A stretch of 33,543 nucleotides of DNA from CAMQVM01 sp044433365 (GTDB taxonomy: Bacteria > Bacteroidota > Bacteroidia > Bacteroidales > Rikenellaceae): positions 1 through 33,543 of the forward strand of contig JAWXTR010000017.1 in the NCBI GenBank assembly GCA_044433365.1. The letters run 5' to 3'. Under the pieces are notes generated by a model, which made no database searches, had not been told where the DNA came from, and saw only the letters and a list, made by a program, of their open reading frames with translations. Of this stretch, positions 7,557 through 14,544 are shown one piece after another; within the stretch, counting starts at the first letter, position 1; every line of letters starts with the position of its first letter. Position numbers and translations under genes: made by a program.

Positions 7557-8909
7557 ATGAGAAAGTTGAAATTAATCTCTTTTTTAGTAGCAGGCATGAT
7601 GATGATTGCATCATGTACAGATGTAAACGATACGTTAGGTAGTGATATGCTACCAGATGATAGTGACATGAAGATTAGCACAAAAGTGCTCACAGATTTT
7701 AAAAGTTATACTTTAAAGGTCGATTCAGTGGAGACTTCAGGCTGGGGATACGCCTATCTTGGAAGTATTGTAACTCCAATTTGGGGGCAAACAAACTACT
7801 CTTTTGTCTCGGCATATACACCATACTACTCTCTTGATGAAGATGAGGGCTTTGGTGAAGATCCTATAATTGATTCAGTAAAATTTGTACTTTCAGTAGA
7901 GTCAATTACAGGAGATACAACTCTAACACAACAATTATCAGTCTACACACTTGATGATGTACTTCCGGGCTATATGGATTCGACATACTACTCTAATTTT
8001 CCAATAGGTGATTACGTAAGTAGTATTGAGCCTCTTCTTACAATGAAAATAAATGGTGATGGTGATTTTAGAACAGATGTTCCATTAGATTTTATTGATG
8101 GTTTTATGGATACAGTTGGTGGTCACTACTTCGATGACTCGCTATTTATCCTAAAATATCCAGGACTATATGTAAAAGCAAACGAGTATTTCTCTGGTGG
8201 TGCAGTATCAAAAATTAATTTAACAAGTAGTGGTATAGAGATATATTTTAGAGCAGGTTTTGAGTCAGATGCCGATACAATGTATCAAGATACTACCTAT
8301 ATGTTCTACTCAATGTTGAAGTATAGTGGCTATATTGATGCTTATGCTACAATGATTGAGCACGACTACACACTTGCCGACCCAGTTGTAGGTCTTAACT
8401 ATCCTATAATTAATGACACATTAAACTCTCAATCTACCTGTTATATTCAGTCTCAAGGAGGTTTGTTAACTAAAATTGACTTAAATAAAGAGTATTTTGA
8501 TGAGCTGATGGAGTCGGTTACGGAGGCTGGTTACTCTACCATAGCTATTGCTAGCGCAAAATTATCAATTCCGATGACAGATCCAACACCAACATTAATG
8601 ACCTCTTCAGTACCACAGCTAGGTAGTTATATAAATATTGAAAATAGATATTTTGTAGATGATTATAGTGCAGAAATATCAGCAATTGCTTCAGGAGAGA
8701 CCTCGTCCTACTATGGTGGTTATCTAAATCGAGTAACAAAAGCCTACGAGTTAAACTTAGCTTCACATATACAATCGTTAATAAATGGTGATAGCGAAGA
8801 TTATCAAATAGAGTTTGGTACAGCTTATGGTTATGACTACTATTATAGCGGTGTAGCACTTAATGCAGAGCAGAGCACACTAGATATTACCTATGTATTG
8901 ATTAAGTAA
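7557..8909 (+). CDS. DUF4270 family lipoprotein
   Basis: A 450-residue exported protein (ATG at 7557; another in-frame ATG two codons earlier at 7551). The signal is MRKLKLISFLVAGMMMIAS followed by the lipid-modified Cys (lipobox IASC), so it is probably an outer-membrane or surface lipoprotein. Residues after the Cys (TDVNDTLGSDMLP) match the usual start of DUF4270 proteins, and the chain shows the family's series of beta strands with acidic, Tyr- and Ser-rich composition. The function of DUF4270 is not known. In other Bacteroidales, genes of this family often lie next to the starch-synthase-like gene, as here, which supports a shared role, but the basis of the link is not visible in the sequence. 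Confidence 0.85.
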   Translation: MRKLKLISFLVAGMMMIASCTDVNDTLGSDMLPDDSDMKISTKVLTDFKSYTLKVDSVETSGWGYAYLGSIVTPIWGQTNYSFVSAYTPYYSLDEDEGFGEDPIIDSVKFVLSVESITGDTTLTQQLSVYTLDDVLPGYMDSTYYSNFPIGDYVSSIEPLLTMKINGDGDFRTDVPLDFIDGFMDTVGGHYFDDSLFILKYPGLYVKANEYFSGGAVSKINLTSSGIEIYFRAGFESDADTMYQDTTYMFYSMLKYSGYIDAYATMIEHDYTLADPVVGLNYPIINDTLNSQSTCYIQSQGGLLTKIDLNKEYFDELMESVTEAGYSTIAIASAKLSIPMTDPTPTLMTSSVPQLGSYINIENRYFVDDYSAEISAIASGETSSYYGGYLNRVTKAYELNLASHIQSLINGDSEDYQIEFGTAYGYDYYYSGVALNAEQSTLDITYVLIK

Positions 8910-8947
8910 TATGTACGTAATATAAAAAATATAAAACAACAAAAATG

Positions 8948-8983
8948 ATCGCATACTTGGCACTTTAGTGTCGAGTATGCGAT
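8948..8983 (+). terminator. Hairpin between DUF4270 gene and topA
   Basis: ATCGCATACTTGGCAC pairs with GTGTCGAGTATGCGAT around a TTTA loop (14 of 16 paired). It ends 24 bases before the topA ATG. It may end the DUF4270 transcript or act within the topA leader; the bases that follow (ATAAAATTTTAA) do not form a strong T-run. Confidence 0.5.
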
Positions 8984-9007
8984 ATAAAATTTTAATACAG
9001 TTAGTAA

Positions 9008-11482
9008 ATGGCAGAAAATATAGTAATTGTCGAGTCACCAGCAAAGGCAAAGACAATCGAAAAAATATTGGGAAGCGACTTCTTAGTAAAATCGAGTTTT
9101 GGACATATCCGTGATTTACCTTCAAAGGGAATAGGGGTCGATATTGCAAACGATTTTAATCCTGAATATGAGGTTTCAGAGAGTAAAACTAAGGTTGTTA
9201 GTGAGCTAAAAAAGCTAGTTTCTAAAGCTAAAGTTGTATGGCTCGCATCCGATGAAGACCGTGAAGGGGAGGCGATAGCTTGGCACCTTAGCGAGACACT
9301 AAATTTGGAGGGAAAAGATACAAGACGTATCGTTTTTCATGAAATTACAAAAGATGCCATAATAAATGCAATCAAAACTCCTCGTGAACTAGATATAAAT
9401 CTTGTAAATGCTCAGCAGGCACGTCGCATTTTAGATAGATTAGTAGGTTTCGAGCTTTCACCAGTCTTGTGGCGTAAGGTGCGTCCTTCTTTGTCGGCAG
9501 GTAGGGTGCAATCGGTAACAGTAAAACTAATTGTAGAGCGTGAACGTGAGATTATCAACTTTGTAAGCAAAAACTACTATCGCACAGTAGGAGTTTTTGT
9601 TGTAACCGATGAAAATGGTCGAAAATACCAGTTTAAAGCAGAATTAACCGAAAAATTCGCTACAAAACAGGAGGCTGTAGAGTTTTTAGAAAGCTGTAAA
9701 AATGCCGATTTTTCAGTAAAATCTGTTGAAAAAAAGGGAGGTAAACGCTCTCCAGCTGCGCCTTTTACCACCTCTACACTTCAACAGGAAGCAGGACGTA
9801 AGCTTGGTTATTCAGTTAGTCAAACAATGTCGATAGCTCAAAAACTTTATGAAGCTGGACATATCACCTATATGCGTACCGACTCTGTAAATCTCTCAAA
9901 CGAGGCAATGGGGGCAATTTCGGGTGCAATTATCGAAAATTTTGGTGATAAATATCTTCAAAATCGTAAGTTCAAAACAAAAAGTAAAGGTGCACAAGAG
10001 GCGCATGAGGCTATCCGTCCTACCTACGTTGTAAATCGTGTTGTAGATGGTACAGCAGCTGAAAAACGTCTTTACGACCTTATTTGGAAGCGTGCAGTAG
10101 CTTCGCAGATGAGCGATGCACTTATCGAAAGAACAACTATTAGCATCGCTATTAGCAGTAACGACAAAAAATTTATTGCTAAAGGTGAGGTTATCAAATT
10201 TGACGGATTTATCAAACTATATAGTGAAAGTGTCGGTGATGACCAGAAATCTGACGACGAAGTTACACTTCCTCAAATGGTTAGTGGCGACCCTTTAGAG
10301 ATGATAAAAATTGACTCTACAGAGCGTTATGAGCAGCGTCCAGCACGTTACTCCGAGGCTTCACTCGTAAAGCATCTTGAAGAGCTAGGTATAGGTCGTC
10401 CTTCTACTTATGCCCCAACAATCACCACTGTAATAAGTCGTGGTTATGTTGTAAAAGAGGATAGAGAGGGTCAGCAACGTAGTTTTAATGCTTTGTCGCT
10501 ATCTAACGGAGAGATTACAGATGCTATTTCAGTCGAAAATTATGGTAGTGAAAAAGCAAAACTTTTTCCAACTGATACAGGTATGTTAGTAACCGATTTT
10601 CTTGATAAAAACTTCACCGAAATCCTAAATTACAACTTTACAGCCGATATTGAAAAGTCGTTTGACGATATTGCAGAGGGGAAAACAGCGTGGAAAAAGA
10701 TGTTAGCAGATTTTTATACTCCTTTCCATGAGACTGTAGAAAAAGCAACAAATGATGAAGGTTATGCTTCAAATACTGTTCGACTTTTGGGTGTAGATGA
10801 GGCAAGCGGTAAAAATGTGTATGCTCGCATGGGGCGTTTCGGGGCTATGGTGCAGATTGGTGAAACCGATAGTGAAGAGAAGCCAAAATATGCAGGGCTT
10901 CGCCATGGTCAACTTATCGAAACTGTCACTTTTGAGCAGGCTATGGAGTTATTTAAACTTCCACGTCATGTTGGTGAGTATGAAGATAAGGTTGTTGTGA
11001 TAGGTTTAGGTCGTTTTGGTCCTTATGTTCGCCATGATAGCAAATTTACATCTTTAGAGAAAACGGATGATCCATATTCTATCACCCTAGAGCGTGCAAT
11101 TGAGCTAATAGAGGCGAAACGTGAAAAGGATAGAAACCGTATACTTAGACAGTTTGATAACGATGATAAACTTCAAATTATCAATGGTCGTTTTGGTGCA
11201 TATATTTTCTATGATGATGCAAACTACAAACTACCAAAGGGTAGTGAGGTGGAAAATATGAGCTATGAAGATTTTATGCAGATTGTAAATACAACAGAGC
11301 CTACTTCTCGTAAAAAAACAGCTACTAAAAAGACAACAACAGCGAAGAAAACGACAGCAAAGAAAACAACGACAACAAAAAAGGCTGTAACTGCTAAGAA
11401 GACTACAACTGCCAAAAAGTCTGCAACGACAAAAAAGGCAACAGCTACAAAAAGTAGTGCTACTAAGGCAAAGAAGGAGTAA
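9008..11482 (+). CDS. topA: DNA topoisomerase I (type IA)
   Basis: An 824-residue type IA topoisomerase that relaxes negative supercoils. The Toprim domain opens with IVIVESPAKAKTIEKIL (5-21) and has the acidic triad in ASDEDREGE (80-88). The catalytic tyrosine is Y288 in GHITYMRTDS. The region GRPSTYAPTI and the core domains are complete. The C-terminus carries Toprim C-terminal repeats (GRFGAMVQIG, GRFGPYV, GRFGAYI) and not the four-Cys zinc fingers of the E. coli enzyme. Residues 766-824 form a tail of TTAKK/ATKK repeats, like histone H1, that probably binds DNA non-specifically. No Shine-Dalgarno is evident before the ATG. Nothing suggests truncation. Confidence 0.97.
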   Translation: MAENIVIVESPAKAKTIEKILGSDFLVKSSFGHIRDLPSKGIGVDIANDFNPEYEVSESKTKVVSELKKLVSKAKVVWLASDEDREGEAIAWHLSETLNLEGKDTRRIVFHEITKDAIINAIKTPRELDINLVNAQQARRILDRLVGFELSPVLWRKVRPSLSAGRVQSVTVKLIVEREREIINFVSKNYYRTVGVFVVTDENGRKYQFKAELTEKFATKQEAVEFLESCKNADFSVKSVEKKGGKRSPAAPFTTSTLQQEAGRKLGYSVSQTMSIAQKLYEAGHITYMRTDSVNLSNEAMGAISGAIIENFGDKYLQNRKFKTKSKGAQEAHEAIRPTYVVNRVVDGTAAEKRLYDLIWKRAVASQMSDALIERTTISIAISSNDKKFIAKGEVIKFDGFIKLYSESVGDDQKSDDEVTLPQMVSGDPLEMIKIDSTERYEQRPARYSEASLVKHLEELGIGRPSTYAPTITTVISRGYVVKEDREGQQRSFNALSLSNGEITDAISVENYGSEKAKLFPTDTGMLVTDFLDKNFTEILNYNFTADIEKSFDDIAEGKTAWKKMLADFYTPFHETVEKATNDEGYASNTVRLLGVDEASGKNVYARMGRFGAMVQIGETDSEEKPKYAGLRHGQLIETVTFEQAMELFKLPRHVGEYEDKVVVIGLGRFGPYVRHDSKFTSLEKTDDPYSITLERAIELIEAKREKDRNRILRQFDNDDKLQIINGRFGAYIFYDDANYKLPKGSEVENMSYEDFMQIVNTTEPTSRKKTATKKTTTAKKTTAKKTTTTKKAVTAKKTTTAKKSATTKKATATKSSATKAKKE
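11303..11479 (+). repeat. Low-complexity Lys/Thr/Ala-coding tail of topA
   Basis: Imperfect repeats of ACAGCTAAGAAA-like units encode about 59 residues of K, T, A and S only. The codons vary between units, so the protein composition, and not the DNA repeat, seems to be under selection. Confidence 0.8.
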
Positions 11483-11483
11483 C

Positions 11484-11618
11484 GTTGAACTCCCCTTTAG
11501 CAATTTCTGATATAACCCCCGTTTTTGTAATTTTCAAAGATGGGGGTAATTTATAAATAACGAGAACTTTTAAAATCTATAGGGAACTTCTAAAAATCAA
11601 AAATTTAGAATTTCCCTT
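11484..11618. repeat. Degenerate palindromic repeat (copy R6)
   Basis: The right part, 11581-11618, is a short palindrome (AGGGAACTTCTAAA ... TTTAGAATTTCCCT). To its left GTTTTTGTAATTTTCAAAGATG resembles the inner arm of the long form, flanked by an ACCCCC/GGGGGT pair (11515-11520 with 11542-11547), and GAACTCCCCTT at 11487-11497 looks like another end. It occupies nearly the whole gap between topA and the flavoprotein gene and could help to end topA transcription. Confidence 0.6.
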
Positions 11619-11635
11619 TAATCACTACCAACATA

Positions 11636-12874
11636 ATGAAAGAGTATTCAACAGTAATAATAGGAGGTGGAGCAGCAGGAATGATGTGCGCTTCGCTTAT
11701 CAAAAGTGGAGCATCGACTTTACTTCTTGAAAAGATGGAAAAACCACTTAGAAAAGTGCGTATTACAGGCAAAGGTCGCTGTAATTTAACAAATAATTGC
11801 TCAAATGAGGCATTTTTAGCGAAAGTGCGCTCAGGTGTAGAGTTTATGCAATATTCACTTGATAGCTTTTCAACAGCCGATTGTATAACCTATTTCGAGA
11901 AGATAGGAGTGCCACTAACTGTAGAGCGTGGTGGTAGAGTGTTTCCAACCTCTATGAAGGCACTCGATATTGCAAATAAATTGGAGGCAGCTGTTCGAAA
12001 AAATCGTGTTACAATTGAGTGTAATAGCGAAGTGAGCGAAATTGTTAAAAAAGGTGAAAAATTTGTCATTACATATAAAAATCGTGGAAAAACCATTGAT
12101 ATAATTGCAGACAAAGTGGTTATTGCTACAGGTGGCATCTCTTATCCAGCTACAGGTTCTACAGGCGATGGCTATCGCTTTGCATATAAATTGGGGCACT
12201 CTATTGAGTCGGTACGCCCGTCGCTTACACCCCTAAAAATTGAGTGTAGACAGTTAAAGGAGTTAAACCGACTGCTTTTAAAAAATATATCGCTTCGTTT
12301 GATGGTATCTGACAGTGAAGTGGCAAGTGAGTTTGGCGAATTAGAGTTTTTTGATTATGGAATTGGTGGGGCTATAGTGCTTAGAATTAGCAGAATTGCT
12401 GTAGATGCTCTAATAGATAGAAAAAAGGTAGAAATTTGCGTTGATATTAAACCTGCACTATCAGAAGCTAAGCTATTAGGTCGTTTCACTCGTGAATGTG
12501 AGGCAAATAGAGGGCTTAATGTTGAGTCTTTACTTCGAAAATTGATGCCTTCAAATCTACTAAAGGTTGTTCTAGAAAGATTAAAGGTGAAAGGAGGTGT
12601 AAAAGTGGCTACACTTGGGGAAAATGAGCGAAAAGATATAATTAAAGTGATTAAAAATCTTACCTTTAATGTTACGGGTTATGGTGGTTTCGAACGTGCT
12701 ATTGTAACAGCTGGTGGGATAGAGCTTTCAGAGTTAGATAACACCACAATGGAGTCAAAAATTGAAAAAGGGCTATATATTGTTGGCGAACTGTTAGATA
12801 TTGATGCCGATACAGGTGGTTATAACTTGCAGTTGGCATTTTCTACTGCTTTTTTAGCTGCACAAAATTTATAA
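11636..12874 (+). CDS. BaiN/HI0933-family FAD-dependent oxidoreductase
   Basis: A 412-residue soluble flavoprotein. The N-terminal Rossmann motif is VIIGGGAAGMMCA (GGGAAG at 10-15), followed by LLEKMEKPLRKVRITGKGRCNLTN, the family signature of the HI0933-like (DUF-type NAD(P)/FAD) group. A second block, VVIATGGISYPATGSTGDGY, and the C-terminal GELLDIDADTGGYNLQLAFSTA complete the FAD site. The middle segment with the Val/Leu-rich beta barrel also fits. Members of the family are annotated as 'aminoacetone oxidase' or BaiN (bile-acid dehydrogenase), but the substrate of this one cannot be told. It lies downstream of topA after a repeat-filled gap and is convergent with the carbonic anhydrase gene. 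Confidence 0.92.
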   Translation: MKEYSTVIIGGGAAGMMCASLIKSGASTLLLEKMEKPLRKVRITGKGRCNLTNNCSNEAFLAKVRSGVEFMQYSLDSFSTADCITYFEKIGVPLTVERGGRVFPTSMKALDIANKLEAAVRKNRVTIECNSEVSEIVKKGEKFVITYKNRGKTIDIIADKVVIATGGISYPATGSTGDGYRFAYKLGHSIESVRPSLTPLKIECRQLKELNRLLLKNISLRLMVSDSEVASEFGELEFFDYGIGGAIVLRISRIAVDALIDRKKVEICVDIKPALSEAKLLGRFTRECEANRGLNVESLLRKLMPSNLLKVVLERLKVKGGVKVATLGENERKDIIKVIKNLTFNVTGYGGFERAIVTAGGIELSELDNTTMESKIEKGLYIVGELLDIDADTGGYNLQLAFSTAFLAAQNL

Positions 12875-12911
12875 CAATATTTGGCTTTTTCTCTAGGCAA
12901 TAAGATGACCC

Positions 12912-12949
12912 AAGGCATATCCGCAAAAGGGATTTTGCGAATATGCCTT
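12912..12949. terminator. Bidirectional terminator between convergent genes
   Basis: AAGGCATATCCGCAAAA pairs with TTTTGCGAATATGCCTT around a GGGA loop, with one C-A mismatch. It lies in the 102-base gap between convergent coding regions and could end transcription from both sides. Confidence 0.7.
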
Positions 12950-12976
12950 TGTAATCATGCTATTTGCCCCGAAAAA

Positions 12977-13732
12977 TTACTCAGAAAAAGTAACTTTACC
13001 AGTTGCAATATCATAAATTGCACCTACAACTTTAATTTCGCCTTCATCTATTTTTTGTTGAACACCTGGAAGCGATTTGATAAGCTCAACTTGTGCTACA
13101 ACATTTGCATCGATTGCTTCGTTTAGCTCGTGGCTGCCTTTATAACCTGGGATTTGACCATCGATAATATTCAACATATCGTTTACATACGCCTCCATTT
13201 CAGCATCAGCAGCGTGAGAGTGGTGGTCGTGGTCGTGTCCATGAGGATGAGCATCGTCGCCAGCATTTACAAGACCTGTAATAGCACCGCAATTTGTGTG
13301 ACCTAGCACTACAATCACTTTAGTGTGAAGGTGAGCGATACCGTAGAAGATACTACCCTCAGCAGTTGGAACTTTTACACAGTTACCAGCATTACGGATA
13401 ATAAATAGGTCGCCAAAACCTTGATTAAATAGAAGCTCAATAGGTACACGAGAGTCTGAACAACCAATTATGGTTGCAAATGGAGCTTGACCATCGACTA
13501 GAGTTTTAGCCTCTTCAAGACTTTGATTGTAAACGTCAACATTTCCCTCCATAAACTCTTTATTACCTTTAATAAGGGCAGCAATTGCCTCGTCTGGAGT
13601 GTTAATTGGAGCATATTCGATTTTTTCGATTGCTTTTGTCTCTTCTGACGAAATAGTTTGTGCGCCTGTGCAGCTTTGTAGTGTTGCAAACATTGCTCCT
13701 ACTAATAGAGCTTTGATGTAGTAATTTTTCAT
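12977..13732 (-). CDS. Beta-class carbonic anhydrase, predicted lipoprotein, with His-rich insert
   Basis: A 251-residue enzyme that hydrates CO2 to bicarbonate. Zinc ligands and the dyad are visible: C91-S-D93-S-R95 in IIGCSDSRVP and H145-T-N-C148 in VLGHTNCGAI. Residues 1-21 form a lipoprotein signal with lipobox LQSC (Cys21), so the enzyme should be anchored in the periplasm and not cytosolic, as most beta-carbonic anhydrases are. A His-rich stretch HPHGHDHDHHSH at 162-173, just after the second zinc-ligand motif, may bind or buffer zinc. The following core (GSHELNEAIDANVVAQVELIKSLP, IKVVGAIYDIATGKV) is complete. The promoter site at 13776-13783 reads into it. It is transcribed alone. Confidence 0.94.
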   Translation of the reverse strand: MKNYYIKALLVGAMFATLQSCTGAQTISSEETKAIEKIEYAPINTPDEAIAALIKGNKEFMEGNVDVYNQSLEEAKTLVDGQAPFATIIGCSDSRVPIELLFNQGFGDLFIIRNAGNCVKVPTAEGSIFYGIAHLHTKVIVVLGHTNCGAITGLVNAGDDAHPHGHDHDHHSHAADAEMEAYVNDMLNIIDGQIPGYKGSHELNEAIDANVVAQVELIKSLPGVQQKIDEGEIKVVGAIYDIATGKVTFSE

Positions 13733-13748
13733 ATATATAATTTTTGAA

Positions 13749-13766
13749 TTATTAGAAGTGCCCTTA
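13749..13766. repeat. Half copy of the palindromic repeat (R7)
   Basis: ATTATTAGAAGTGCCCTT matches one terminus of the repeat family and has no partner arm. It lies in the 5' leader of the carbonic anhydrase gene. Confidence 0.5.
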
Positions 13767-13775
13767 AAAGCGGAG

Positions 13776-13783
13776 CAAATTTA
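13776..13783 (-). promoter_or_regulatory. Promoter -7 element of the carbonic anhydrase gene
   Basis: On the minus strand TAAATTTG fits TAnnTTTG, with a TTG about 21 bases upstream (near 13805). Transcription would start near 13769, about 37 bases before the ATG. Confidence 0.4.
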
Positions 13784-13870
13784 TAAATAAAATAATAAGT
13801 TGAACAATAATTGCAATAATAATTTAAAAAAACTTTATAAGTTATTGGTTTACAATGGTATATATACAAA

Positions 13871-13911
13871 AAATTACTTATTTTATCTAATTTAGATACA
13901 ATAAGTAATTT
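13871..13911. other. AT-rich nested hairpin
   Basis: AAATTACTTATT pairs with AATAAGTAATTT, enclosing a second palindrome (ATCTAATTTAGAT). It lies between the V-ATPase terminator and the carbonic anhydrase promoter; a secondary terminator is possible. Confidence 0.4.
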
Positions 13912-13951
13912 AATTATCTATTAATAAAATTTTGATTAAGAAAGCATATAA

Positions 13952-13994
13952 AAATAGATTGGAAAGTTTAAATATTAAACTTTCCAATCTATTT
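13952..13994 (-). terminator. Terminator of the V-ATPase operon
   Basis: A perfect 20-bp stem (AAATAGATTGGAAAGTTTAA with its complement) and a 3-base loop, followed on the minus strand by a T-run (TTTTTATA). It begins 25 bases beyond the atpK stop and is the clearest intrinsic terminator for the operon. Confidence 0.85.
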
Positions 13995-14018
13995 GGTTTA
14001 TTATTTTTTTACAAAAAA

Positions 14019-14465
14019 CTATAAAGTAGTTGTGATGATAAATACAGCAGCAACACCCAAGATAGCATAAAGCTCAGGGAATACAGCAAGGATTAGAGAG
14101 TTTACAAACACATCAAAACCGTTACCAATTGCAGCATTACCGTTAGCACAAACTTGACCTTGACGAATTGCACTGAAAAGGCAAAGCAAGCCAAGAAGTA
14201 GACCAGCACAAAGAATTGCAACACCTTGAGCCATTGTGATAGAGGCAACGATATAAGGTTTTAGAAGGAAGTAACCAAGAAAACCGTAAAGTCCTTGTGT
14301 TCCTGAAAGTGCACTAAGTGCAATGTAGTTACCAGTTGCTGATGGATTTTTTTTCATCGCTCCAACTGCTGCATTACCTGCAATTGACACACCAAAAGCA
14401 CTTCCGATACCTGATAAAGATAGAGCAAATACAGCACCTAAATAGGCCATTAAAATTGGTTCCAT
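14019..14465 (-). CDS. atpK: V-type ATPase subunit K (rotor proteolipid)
   Basis: A 148-residue, four-helix proteolipid that forms the membrane rotor ring. It consists of two fused hairpins: helices at about 5-35 and 48-75, then 78-103 and 116-146. The first hairpin has SALSGTQGLYGF and the second AVFPELYAILG with the ion-binding glutamate E131. L53, T56, Q57, Q102 and E131 line up, at a constant shift of eight, with L61, T64, Q65, Q110 and E139, the Na+ ligands of the Enterococcus hirae NtpK ring, so Na+ coupling is predicted. Only one carboxylate is present per four-helix unit, as in V-type rings. It is the last gene of the operon, 79 bases after atpI. Confidence 0.95.
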   Translation of the reverse strand: MEPILMAYLGAVFALSLSGIGSAFGVSIAGNAAVGAMKKNPSATGNYIALSALSGTQGLYGFLGYFLLKPYIVASITMAQGVAILCAGLLLGLLCLFSAIRQGQVCANGNAAIGNGFDVFVNSLILAVFPELYAILGVAAVFIITTTL

Positions 14466-14544
14466 AATAAATTGTTTTTAAATTGATTAATATTATTTTT
14501 TAATTATTTTTACTTAAAATTGTTAAAAGGAATATTCTATTTTT

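Noticed and set aside
8551..8859. Reading frame of 102 codons on the minus strand inside the DUF4270 gene
   Set aside because: It is fully antisense to a clear coding region, has a His/Leu-rich unlikely composition and no start signal.
11231..11503. Cys/Leu-rich frame antisense to the end of topA
   Set aside because: It is the shadow of the Lys/Thr/Ala tail in the complementary strand; the low-complexity Cys-rich product is an artefact.
12881..13126. Frame of 81 codons on the plus strand after the flavoprotein gene
   Set aside because: Most of it is antisense to the carbonic anhydrase gene and it runs through the terminator hairpin at 12912-12949.
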